A stretch of 64,000 bases of DNA, from NCBI RefSeq assembly GCF_040782645.1, contig NZ_CP160403.1, positions 4,278,001 through 4,342,000 of the forward strand. Direction: 5' to 3'. Below the pieces are notes generated by a model. It was not told the origin of the DNA and ran no database searches. It saw nothing but the letters and a program-made list of their open reading frames with translations. Source of the stretch: Streptomyces sp. HUAS ZL42 (GTDB lineage: Bacteria > Actinomycetota > Actinomycetes > Streptomycetales > Streptomycetaceae). This document shows, in pieces, positions 25,670 to 32,569 of this stretch (its first letter is position 1; each line of letters starts with the position of its first letter). A program made the position numbers and the translations under genes.

Positions 25670-27417
25670 GGGTTTGCCGGGAAATAAGTCGTGGCTTCCG
25701 GCTCCGGGGATCGTTGAAGTGGTATGGGGAGACCGGAGGGGATCGAGGCCGTCCTGGCGGCGAAGTTCGAGACGTTGTTGCCGCACCTGGACGAGCGTCA
25801 GCGCCGGCTGGCCATAGGGGCAGAGGCGCGGTCGCTGGGACACGGTGGGATCAAGCTCGTCGCCCGTGCGGCCGGAGTGCAGGAGGGCACGGTCTCGCGT
25901 GGGGTGGCTGAACTGGAGTCCGGCCAGGGCCCGTTGGGACGAGTCCGCCGCGCGGGCGGAGGCCGGAAGAAGGCGACAGAGCTCGATCCGGGACTGCGGC
26001 CGGCGCTGCTGGCGTTGGTCGAGCCCGACGAGCGGGGCGACCCGATGTCGCCGTTGCGCTGGACGACGAAGTCGACCCGGAACCTGGCAGCGGAACTGAC
26101 CCGGCAGGGCCACCGGGTCTCCGCCGACACGGTCGCCGGCCTGCTGCGCGAGGAGGGCTTCAGTCTGCAGGCCAACGCCAAGACCGTCGAAGGAGCCCAG
26201 CACCCTGACCGGGACGCCCAGTTCCGCTACCTCAACGAGCAGGCACGAGATCACCGGGACGCCGGAGATGCGGTGATCAGCGTGGACACCAAGAAGAAGG
26301 AACTGATCGGCAACTACAAGAACGCCGGGCACGAGTGGCGGCCCACCCAGCAGCCCGTTCAGGTCAACACCCACGACTTCCCCAGCCAGGCCGAGAAGGC
26401 GATCCCGTACGGGATCTACGACACCGCCGCGAACACCGGCTGGGTCAGCATCGGCACCGACCACGACACCGCGGCCTTCGCCATCGCCTCGATCCGCCGC
26501 TGGTGGCAGGCCCGCGGCCGACACGACTACCCCCGCGCCAGCAGGCTGCTGATCACCGCTGATGCCGGGGGCTCCAACGGCTACCGCACCCGCGGCTGGA
26601 AGACCCACCTCGCCGACCTCGCCCGTGAGACCGGCCTGGAGATCACCGTGTGTCACCTGCCACCCGGCACATCGAAGTGGAACAAGATTGAGCACCGGCT
26701 GTTCTCCCACATCACCATGAACTGGCGTGGCAGGCCCCTGACCAGCCATGAAGTCATGCTCCAAACCATCGCCGCGACCACCAACCGCACCGGCCTGACG
26801 GTGCACGCAGAACTCGACAACGGTCAGTACCCCACCGGCATCCAGATCAGCGACGAGGCCATCGCCGCCCTGCCGATCACCCGCCACCGCTTCCACGGAG
26901 ACTGGAACTACACCCTCCACCCCGCCAGCCACCCACCGCACCCTGACCGTCCCCAGCAGGGCGGGCCGTCAGCCGGCGGCTTTCACCCGCTCACGCCATA
27001 TGACCTGGAGCACCCGGATCTGACCGGCATGACACGCCAGCGACTCAGCGACCTCATCGACACCGTGATCCCTGGGCTGGAAGAGCGCCGTGAACAAGCC
27101 CGTCGCGCAGCCCGCGGCGGACCACGCCGCGTCGCCCGCGGCACAGGCCGCAAACCCACACTCACCCCCGCCGACCAGATCCTGGTCACCGTCCTCTACC
27201 TGCGAAAGCACAGTCTTCAGGAGCTCCTCGGGCAGCTCTTCAACACCACTGCCATGACCATCAGTCGCGCAGTCAAAGACGTCCGCCCAATCCTGGAAGC
27301 ACACGACGTCTGCATCCCCGCCTCAACAGCCCGATTCCGCACGCCAGCCGACATCGCCAGATTCCTTGCCCCAGACAACTCCAAGATCAAACCAGCGTGT
27401 TGATTCCCGGCAAACCC
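25670..27417 (+). mobile_element. ISAzo13-family insertion sequence
   Basis: A 1748-bp element bounded by a 14-bp perfect inverted repeat, GGGTTTGCCGGGAA at the left end and its complement at the right. TTA lies on both sides (25667-25669 and 27418-27420), the left one shared with the neighbouring IS5-family element. It interrupts the YdcF-type gene on the minus strand. One intact transposase gene is inside. Confidence 0.88.
25724..27403 (+). CDS. ISAzo13-family transposase with C-terminal HTH extension
   Basis: A 559-residue transposase. Residues 1-400 follow the ISAzo13 pattern: an N-terminal HTH that begins GRPEGIEAVLAAKFETLLPH, then the catalytic stretch ISVDTKKKELIGNYKNAG, a LLITADAGGSNGYR segment and PGTSKWNKIEHRLFSHI. 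A separate C-terminal part (about 455-550, LTPADQILVTVLYLRKHSLQ and TTAMTISRAVKDVRPIL) resembles the HTH found at the N-terminus of other transposases. The frame is open throughout, so it may be active. Promoter probably supplied within the element's left end. Confidence 0.9.
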   Translation: MGRPEGIEAVLAAKFETLLPHLDERQRRLAIGAEARSLGHGGIKLVARAAGVQEGTVSRGVAELESGQGPLGRVRRAGGGRKKATELDPGLRPALLALVEPDERGDPMSPLRWTTKSTRNLAAELTRQGHRVSADTVAGLLREEGFSLQANAKTVEGAQHPDRDAQFRYLNEQARDHRDAGDAVISVDTKKKELIGNYKNAGHEWRPTQQPVQVNTHDFPSQAEKAIPYGIYDTAANTGWVSIGTDHDTAAFAIASIRRWWQARGRHDYPRASRLLITADAGGSNGYRTRGWKTHLADLARETGLEITVCHLPPGTSKWNKIEHRLFSHITMNWRGRPLTSHEVMLQTIAATTNRTGLTVHAELDNGQYPTGIQISDEAIAALPITRHRFHGDWNYTLHPASHPPHPDRPQQGGPSAGGFHPLTPYDLEHPDLTGMTRQRLSDLIDTVIPGLEERREQARRAARGGPRRVARGTGRKPTLTPADQILVTVLYLRKHSLQELLGQLFNTTAMTISRAVKDVRPILEAHDVCIPASTARFRTPADIARFLAPDNSKIKPAC

Positions 27418-27833
27418 TTAGAGATCAGCAGCAGCGACTCGACCGCTGAGCCGGCTTCGGTCAGCAGCTCGCGGGAGAAGGTGATGTTCTGGCCGGTGTT
27501 CGCGGCCTTCGGCTCCACGATGATCGCCTGGTCCGGGACGCCCAGGCTCAGCGCGTGCTCGCGGTAGTGGACGGCCTCGCCGCGCGGGAAGCGGGCCCGG
27601 GTGGTGGGGCTGTTGCCGCCGCTGAAGACCACGACCGGAAAGAAGCCGGCGCGGTAGAGGACGACGGCAGTGGTGGCCACGCCCAGGTCGTGGCTTCCCA
27701 GGCCGATCGCCGCGGAGCAGGGCCGCCGCTCGTGGCCCATCCGGTGGTAGTCCCAGATCAGCACCGCGTCGTGGAACTGCTCCTCGGTGATCTGGCGCTG
27801 TTCGGGCTGCGGCACCGGCACTCCCTGGCTCAT
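27418..27833 (-). pseudogene. YdcF-like (DUF218) protein, 3' end removed by IS insertion
   Basis: The remaining 138 codons match the start of the DUF218/YdcF family: VLIWDYHRMGHERRP, then AVVLYRAGFFPVVVFSGG and an NTGQNITFSRELL motif, as in ElyC/SanA/YdcF proteins. The ISAzo13 element interrupts it right after the strand SLLLISK. Joining across both insertion sequences continues the frame for about 60 codons (24776 down to 24596), but that tail does not look like the rest of a YdcF protein, so the gene may have been damaged before. ATG overlaps the stop of the upstream 53-codon gene (ATGA). Confidence 0.75.
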
Positions 27834-27991
27834 CCCTGCTGGTCCTTTCGGATGCCCTCGATGCTGCGCAGTTGGGGGTTCAGCACGTTCTGGAGGGCGT
27901 CCCCGTTTCCTTCCCGCCATGCTGCCCAGTCGAGGTCAGCGAGCAACCGTCTGCCGCTCAAGCGGAGTCCTCGGCTGTCCCAACTCGCCAT
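27830..27991 (-). CDS. Small protein (53 aa) in the RiPP-like operon
   Basis: An uncharacterised 53-residue frame, starting MASWDSRGLRLSGRRLLADL and ending SIEGIRKDQQG. The centre (DLDWAAWREGNGDALQNVL) would form amphipathic helices. The sole plausible start is the ATG at 27991, and the stop overlaps the YdcF start by four bases (ATGA). That coupling and its place between the maturase-like ORF and ydcF make it a credible gene; no family is recognised. Confidence 0.6.
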   Translation of the reverse strand: MASWDSRGLRLSGRRLLADLDWAAWREGNGDALQNVLNPQLRSIEGIRKDQQG

Positions 27992-28015
27992 GCCTCGGCG
28001 GCATTGGCCGGAGCC

Positions 28016-28672
28016 TCACCCCTGATAGCGAGCTACGGTGTAGGCGCCTGGACCCAGGACAGGCAGTGCGCCGGTTTCGTTGACAATCTCAAAGACCTCG
28101 AAACCGGCGAGGAGCGCGTGCAGCTCCAGTTCGCGAGGGCCGAGAACACGCCGCCGGATGGCATCGTGGCACTCCTCGCCCGAGTCGAACACGGGCTCGG
28201 GGTAGAGGATCGCGAGTCCCGCGGTCGTGAAGACGGCCGTGGCGCGTTCCGTGAGCCGGTACACGCCGTCGAAGAGGGTGTCGGAGCTGTAGCGGTGTCG
28301 GCGGGTCAAGGTGCGCGCCACGGTCCGGGGATTGAGTCGGTCGGGTCGCAGGTGCGGCCGTAGGTCGGCCAAGTTCCATGAGCCGTATAGGTCTTCTCCG
28401 GCCGCTACGAGGTAGAGCGGTGCGGTGCCGAACACTCCCGCTGAAACCTGAACCTCGTCCGGGCGTAGGAGCAGCGACGTGAAGTCCACCTCGCCGCCCT
28501 TGTCCTCCCTCACCAGCGCGTGGACGCCGGATCCATCGCCCGGCACAAGCTCGGCTTCCAGGGCAGCCGCGTGAGCGGGTCTGATCCAGCTATCGCCGCT
28601 CACCCAACGATCTATGTCCCAGCGCCAGGCTGTGCTCCGGGTGTCAGCCAGCCGCACACGAAACGAAAGCAC
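28016..28672 (-). CDS. Chimeric ORF: asparagine-synthetase-like N-part, methyltransferase-like end
   Basis: A 218-residue frame. Residues 1-150 resemble the N-terminal (glutaminase-like) domain of asparagine-synthetase-like enzymes, some of which close RiPP rings: AGVFGTAPLYLVAAGEDLYG, WNLADLRPHL, and RRHRYSSDTLFDGVYRLTER. The ATP-binding synthetase domain that should follow is absent. The last 45 residues (ELHALLAGFEVFEIVNETG to YTVARYQG) look instead like the C-terminal end of a SAM methyltransferase. An internal deletion joining two genes in frame is the simplest reading; this is inference from pattern. GTG start with a purine-rich GGGGAAG upstream. Confidence 0.5.
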   Translation of the reverse strand: MLSFRVRLADTRSTAWRWDIDRWVSGDSWIRPAHAAALEAELVPGDGSGVHALVREDKGGEVDFTSLLLRPDEVQVSAGVFGTAPLYLVAAGEDLYGSWNLADLRPHLRPDRLNPRTVARTLTRRHRYSSDTLFDGVYRLTERATAVFTTAGLAILYPEPVFDSGEECHDAIRRRVLGPRELELHALLAGFEVFEIVNETGALPVLGPGAYTVARYQG

Positions 28673-28693
28673 CTGCTTCCCCCCTCAGTCAGG

Positions 28694-28728
28694 GCGGTGG
28701 AGCAGAGCGCTCGGCCCTGCTCCACCGC
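28694..28728 (-). terminator. Strong hairpin between precursor and maturase-like gene
   Basis: A perfect 12-bp stem (GCGGTGGAGCAG at 28694-28705 with its complement at 28717-28728) around an 11-base loop, with no T-tract on the minus strand. It lies in the gap just after the 38-codon peptide gene. Partial terminators or stabilising hairpins in this position are usual where a peptide precursor is needed in excess over its enzymes. Confidence 0.65.
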
Positions 28729-28741
28729 GTTCACGGGCTGG

Positions 28742-28858
28742 TCAGCTGCAGTGGTCGCCGTTGTTGTCGCCGCCGCGGGGCATCTTGTCGAGCAGCGCCG
28801 CGTCCATGCTGGGGACGCCGGTGATCAGGTCGCCGGTGAACAGTTCGTCGATGTTCAT
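28742..28858 (-). CDS. Putative RiPP precursor peptide (38 aa)
   Basis: A 38-codon gene below usual length cut-offs. It has an excellent ribosome site (AGGAGAGGAACAACC before ATG 28858). The peptide has an acidic, amphipathic leader-like first part (MNIDELFTGDLITGVPSMD), a LLDKMPRGG stretch with a Gly-Gly that could mark leader removal, and a polar tail DNNGDHCS with one Cys. It is the first gene of the minus-strand operon before a maturase-like ORF and is separated from it by a hairpin. I do not recognise the precise peptide class; the operon context carries the call. Confidence 0.6.
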   Translation of the reverse strand: MNIDELFTGDLITGVPSMDAALLDKMPRGGDNNGDHCS

Positions 28859-29122
28859 GGTTGTTCCTCTCCTACGGAGTGAGTGGACGAGCCCCGCAAG
28901 TTGCGAAGCCCAGGACCCGTCCCGGCCGCAGGCAGATCCAGCGACCGGGACGGGGGCTTATCGGAGGTACTGCTGCCACGGCGGCAGGGCGCACACCGGG
29001 TTGCCCCGTGGTGGGATCCCGCTCCGGCCGCCGGGGAGTTGCTGAGCCCGCCCCGGTGGGGGACCGGGTCTTCCTGAGGGCTCGCGCGGCCAGAGCGGGA
29101 GTCAGTGAGTGCCCGTCGAGGG
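28859..29122. other. Leader region of the peptide operon
   Basis: About 260 bp with no credible coding frame between the peptide gene and the small membrane protein remnant. It must contain the promoter of the peptide operon. No defined operator seen. Confidence 0.4.
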
Positions 29123-29259
29123 CTAGGAGCGGTCGAAGTACCAGAAGGCCCAGGCGACCGGCGAGGTGGAGGCGATGATCAGGGCTGACAACAGCCAATG
29201 CCGCCGAGCGCAAGGACCGAGACGACGTACATGACCTGGGCCGTGATGTGTTTCTTCAC
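29123..29259 (-). pseudogene. Small two-helix membrane protein, frameshifted
   Basis: Begins with a GTG that overlaps the stop of the preceding 48-codon gene (GTGA). The first frame gives VKKHITAQVMYVVSVLALGG, a membrane segment, then stops. One frame away, the text continues as WLLSALIIASTSPVAWAFWY with a final FDRS and stop at 29123, a second membrane segment. Total length 137 nt is one short of a multiple of three, consistent with a single-base deletion near 29190. No function known. Confidence 0.45.
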
Positions 29260-29402
29260 TGTTCGCGGTGGCTCTTCTCGGGTTGCCGGACGAAGGGCGG
29301 GAGGCCGGGTGGACTGATGAAGAGGCGTCGTGCCCGTTCCTGCTCGGGCAATGTCGCTCCGCGCCAGCGCATGGGCAGATCGGTGGGGGCTTCGTCAGGC
29401 AT
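29256..29402 (-). CDS. Small protein (48 aa) downstream of DUF6415
   Basis: A 48-codon frame starting MPDEAPTDLPMRWRGATLPE and ending VRQPEKSHREQ. Its ATG lies inside the last codons of the DUF6415 gene (8-bp overlap), and its stop overlaps the start of the next small gene as GTGA. Double overlap is good evidence that it is translated. It is proline- and arginine-rich, without a recognised domain. Confidence 0.55.
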   Translation of the reverse strand: MPDEAPTDLPMRWRGATLPEQERARRLFISPPGLPPFVRQPEKSHREQ

Positions 29403-29766
29403 CGGCTTCGTCCTGTTCTTGCGCCTCGCGGTAGACAGCGGCGAAGCGCCTGGTCAGCAGGCCGACTTCACGCATGTACTGGTAGGCGCCGAAGTGGGTG
29501 GACTCCGCGGTGGGCCGGCGCGCCAGGTCGAGGACCCGGTAGCCCTCCCGGAACAGCGCCTGCACGGCCGGGTCCTCGTCGAAGCCGAGGTCCTCGGCCA
29601 TCAGCGCTCTGAGGTGACCGACCAGGTCCCGGGTCGTCGCCTCGATCACCGAGCGATCCGGCATCGCCAGCCCGACTGCGAGCGCCGTGGCCACGCTCTC
29701 GTCGACCGCCTCCAAGACGATCGGGAGCTGCGCCGCCTCGGACGACATGGCGCTCTGTGTTCCCAT
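29395..29766 (-). CDS. DUF6415-like protein
   Basis: A 123-residue all-helical protein similar in layout to the DUF6415 'natural product biosynthesis' family found beside XRE regulators in Streptomyces: SVIEATTRDLVGHLRALMAED followed by an acidic linker and QYMREVGLLTRRFAAVYREA. ATG 29766 is preceded by GAAGGGG; the ATG six codons later is an alternative. First gene of a three-gene minus-strand unit, divergent from the XRE-TPR regulator at 29933. Function unknown. Confidence 0.6.
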   Translation of the reverse strand: MGTQSAMSSEAAQLPIVLEAVDESVATALAVGLAMPDRSVIEATTRDLVGHLRALMAEDLGFDEDPAVQALFREGYRVLDLARRPTAESTHFGAYQYMREVGLLTRRFAAVYREAQEQDEADA

Positions 29767-29932
29767 GCCCGCACCCCTTCTCCGGTGTCCACCGTTGTCG
29801 TGGCTGACAACGTCCAGAAAACCGGAGCGGGTTGGCGCGGACCACGGCATGCATGAGGCAGTCCTGGGACACTCATGGGACAGATCAGCGCCGCCAGGGT
29901 AGACACGGACGGGAACGTGGAAAGGGGGCGGC

Positions 29933-31189
29933 ATGGGGCTTGCGGAGCGGCGCAGGGCGCTGGGCTACAGTCAGGAAGAGCTCGCGCACGCCCTCGGCGT
30001 CGACCGGCGCACGATCGGGCGCTGGGAGACCCGGACCACCACACCCCAGCCGCCCTTACGGCCACGGCTGGCCGAGCTGCTGCACCTCGACCTTGACGAA
30101 CTCGACGCCCTGGTGGGACAGCCACAAGCAGCCCGTCCAGCGCCGGCAGGGTCGCCGCCTCGCGACCACCACGGCTCAGGGGACCTCGACGACATGATCC
30201 GACGCCAGTTTCTGCGCGCCATCGCCGTCACCAGCGCCCTCGTGGCTCTGCCCGCCGACGAGAGCGCCGCCCTCACCGACGGGACCCGCCGTGGGATGTC
30301 GGAGGACTTCCTGCGCATGAACGGCCACCTGTGGCAGGTGTACCAACTCGCCCGTGCCAAGGGTTCCGTGTACCCGATCGTCCGCGACCAGCTCACCACG
30401 CTCAACGACACTCTCGACGGCCAGCCGGCAGCTGAATCCCAGGCTCTGTGCGGCGCGGCCGGGGACCTCTTCCAGCTCGCCGGAGAACTGGCCTTCGACG
30501 GCAACCGCTACACCGACGCAGCCGCGTCCTACACACTCGCCGCCTCCGCCAGCAAGGAAGCCAAGTCCTACGACCTCTGGGCATGCGCCCTGGTCCGGCA
30601 CGCATACGTCGACCTGTACGAACGGCGTTACGCCGAGGCCGCCACCGCACTCTCGGCTGCAGAGCGGGTGGCGCGGCGAGGAGACAGCTCCCTGTCCACC
30701 CGCCACTGGGTCGCCTCCGTTCAGGCCGAGGCGTACGCCGGACTCGGGAACCTGTCCGCCTGCGAGCGCGCCTTGGACGAGGCGGAGAGGGTCACGGACC
30801 TCAACGGCCCGTTTCACAACGGCGGCTGGTTGCGCTTCGACGGCACCCGCCTCGCCGAGGATCGCGGCGCCCGCTACCTCCAACTCGGCCGCCTCGACCT
30901 CGCCGAGAAGGCCCTCACCACTGCTTTGAGCCAGGACGTACTCGCCTCCGGGCAGTCCTTCCGGCGCCGCGGCGCAGTCCTGACCGACCTCGCGTCCATC
31001 GGCGCCAAGCGCCACGACCCGGACCAGGTCCTCACCTACGGCCGCGAGGCCCTGCAGCTCGCCCGAGCGACGTCCTCCGGGTACGTCGCCCGTAAACTCC
31101 AGGGGCTACGAACCGACCTCAGCGCCCTCGCCCGCGACGCCCGCGTGGTCGAACTGGGCGCCGAGATCGACGCACTGTGCACGACGTGA
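29933..31189 (+). CDS. XRE family regulator with TPR-like sensor domain
   Basis: A 418-residue regulator. Residues 1-60 are a Cro/C1 helix-turn-helix (LGYSQEELAHALGVDRRTIGRWE); from about residue 95 the protein is an array of tetratricopeptide-like helices (TDAAASYTLAASASKE, YAEAATALSAAERVA, LSACERALDEAERV). This type of regulator is common in Streptomyces and often sits by small-peptide and conservon-like genes. It is divergent from the DUF6415 operon and probably controls it; the 166-bp gap between them is the likely target. Confidence 0.9.
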   Translation: MGLAERRRALGYSQEELAHALGVDRRTIGRWETRTTTPQPPLRPRLAELLHLDLDELDALVGQPQAARPAPAGSPPRDHHGSGDLDDMIRRQFLRAIAVTSALVALPADESAALTDGTRRGMSEDFLRMNGHLWQVYQLARAKGSVYPIVRDQLTTLNDTLDGQPAAESQALCGAAGDLFQLAGELAFDGNRYTDAAASYTLAASASKEAKSYDLWACALVRHAYVDLYERRYAEAATALSAAERVARRGDSSLSTRHWVASVQAEAYAGLGNLSACERALDEAERVTDLNGPFHNGGWLRFDGTRLAEDRGARYLQLGRLDLAEKALTTALSQDVLASGQSFRRRGAVLTDLASIGAKRHDPDQVLTYGREALQLARATSSGYVARKLQGLRTDLSALARDARVVELGAEIDALCTT

Positions 31190-31203
31190 CGAGAGGGGAA
31201 GGC

Positions 31204-31569
31204 ATGTCGCAGATCGAGGGCGCACGCGTGTTCCGCGAGGCTTGGATCACCGGCGTTCGAAAGCACTTCCCCGGCGAACCCAAGCCCGGCTACATCACCC
31301 CCTGGGAAGAGACCCCGGAGTGGGAGCGCCAGGCCGCCGGTGCCGTGTACGACCAGGTGCGACAGTTCCTCGACCTCAGCGACAGCCACGCCTCCCGGCT
31401 CACCCGCGAGCAGAAGAGCCGCTTCGTCGCCACCTGCTGGACCGCCCAGATGTACAAGCACTTCGAGGACCCCAAGCCCGGCTACGTCGCCGACTGGCCC
31501 GACCTGCCCGACTGGCAGAAGGAGACCGACGCCGACATCTTCGAGGCCATCGAGCACGCCTCGAAGTAG
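31204..31569 (+). CDS. Small conserved protein with two internal repeats
   Basis: A 121-residue soluble protein, 14 bp behind the XRE gene and so probably in one transcript. Two similar halves are visible: HFPGEPKPGYITPWEETPEW and HFEDPKPGYVADWPDLPDWQ, each followed by a helix, separated by about 60 residues. The repeated KPGY-x4-W-x6-W pattern looks like a duplicated structural unit. No family recognised. Confidence 0.7.
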   Translation: MSQIEGARVFREAWITGVRKHFPGEPKPGYITPWEETPEWERQAAGAVYDQVRQFLDLSDSHASRLTREQKSRFVATCWTAQMYKHFEDPKPGYVADWPDLPDWQKETDADIFEAIEHASK

Positions 31570-31595
31570 CCGCGCACCTGCTGGGAGGGAACGCC

Positions 31596-31890
31596 TTGAC
31601 GCACGAGCTTCTCGCCATCTGTGACGCATGCAAGAAACCCGTCGCTGATGGCGAGGGCAGTCTCTGGGTCGACATGTCGGAGGTCGACCAGGCAACGGTC
31701 AACAGACGTGCTTGGGAACAGCTCGAAAGCGAACAGCTGGCGCGCGGAATCCACGGCTACTCCGCGGAGAGCCTCATGACCTACCCGGAGTCTGCCCGCT
31801 GGCAAGTCCACCACGTCGCCTGCGACCGTTTTCGCAGGTCAACGCACATTCCCTTGCGAAACCCCAGGTCAGCCCCCGCGCATCCCATTC
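31596..31890 (+). CDS. Zinc-ribbon-like small protein, end altered at att junction
   Basis: TTG start at 31596 is supported by GGGAGGGAACGCC directly before it. The product begins LTHELLAICDACKKPVADGEG and has a C-x2-C pair early and WQVHHVACD later, a likely zinc site. Around codon 80 it enters a segment (RFRRSTHIPLRNPRSAP) that recurs at the end of the second island, and the open frame then runs through the att repeat to a stop at 32079-32081. The natural C-terminus is probably lost. Function unknown. Confidence 0.55.
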
Positions 31891-32014
31891 GCTGCACGAG
31901 TGGCAGGACTTCAGCCATCGATTGCACGAGGCGGGGCATCAGCCTTATTGCCTGGTCTGGCCCTGAGCTGGGGTTTCGCTGGCTTCGGGCGGGGTCTTCG
32001 GGCCTCGCCCTTTT
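31827..32014 (+). repeat. Middle attachment-site copy with element right-end arm
   Basis: 31891-32014 is the second copy of the 124-bp att repeat, terminator included. The 64 bp before it (from CGTTTTCGCAGG at 31827) resemble the 68 bp before the third core at 36904 (CGTTTCCGCAGG at 36836), with CCCCAGGTCAGC conserved in both. This shared block would be the right-end arm of two related elements inserted one behind the other. Confidence 0.75.
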
Positions 32015-32166
32015 CAGTGCCTCCGCCTCGGCTTCCGAGAGGGCGGGGTCACGTGGCCGAGGTACTCGGACAGGGCCTTGATGCTCTCCCCAGCGTCCAG
32101 GAGTACGGAGGCGTGGGCGTGCCGGAGGGCGTGCATGCCGTCTTCCGGGGCCGCCTGGAGGTGGCG
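32014..32166 (-). pseudogene. Tyrosine integrase, C-terminal remnant
   Basis: Minus-strand fragment reading RHLQAAPEDGMHALRHAHAS, then VLLDAGESIKALSEYLGH. This is the C-terminal catalytic segment of phage-type tyrosine recombinases (HALRH with the catalytic Arg and His, then the LGH motif); the final Tyr region is missing and replaced by a short PPSRKPRRRH tail ending at the edge of the att repeat. A stop lies in frame about seven codons upstream of the fragment, so the rest of the gene is gone. An integrase next to att is the expected layout for the second island. Confidence 0.8.
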
Positions 32167-32404
32167 CACCGCGCTCGCGGGGAGCGATCACGCCGGAGGA
32201 GGCAGAAGCACGGCGGAGAAGGGGCCCGTCTCCTTCCTCCCCGGCAGCAGGTTGGTCGTACGGTCGCCCGTGTCCCCGGCCCTCTCCGTGAGGCCCCCTC
32301 CCGCGCAGCAGTGGCCCTGCGCAAGGCGAGAGCCATCCCACCGACCGAGGAGGTGGGGCGTATGGGCCCGCATCCCGACGTGTTCGGCGAGTGCGGAGCG
32401 CCGG

Positions 32405-32563
32405 GACACCTCCGTCGACGACGCCTTCGCCGTGTTCCGGTCGTACGCCCGCGCCCGTCACCTGCGCCTGTCGGACCTGGCCGCGCGGATCATCTCGGGC
32501 GACTTCGACACCACCGCCGTCCCCGCGCCGCCGACGGTCCGGCCCGAGGACCGCTCCGGCTGA
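32405..32563 (+). pseudogene. ANTAR-domain regulator, C-terminal fragment
   Basis: The last 50 codons of the frame read DTSVDDAFAVFRSYARARHL, then RLSDLAARIISGDFDTT, the three-helix ANTAR RNA-binding pattern of two-component antiterminators common in Streptomyces. Upstream in the same frame the sequence is not protein-like and no GAF or receiver domain is present. Reads as a 5'-truncated gene, convergent with the DUF5994 gene that follows. Confidence 0.6.
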
Positions 32564-32569
32564 CCGACG

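Noticed and set aside
25667..27420. The TTA-flanked segment as a composite transposon
   Set aside because: The two elements belong to different families, have different inverted repeats and enclose no cargo between them.
28742..28858. A lasso-peptide precursor
   Set aside because: The asparagine-synthetase-like neighbour invited this, but there is no Thr before a Gly1 core with an acidic residue at position 7-9, and no leader peptidase or recognition-element gene.
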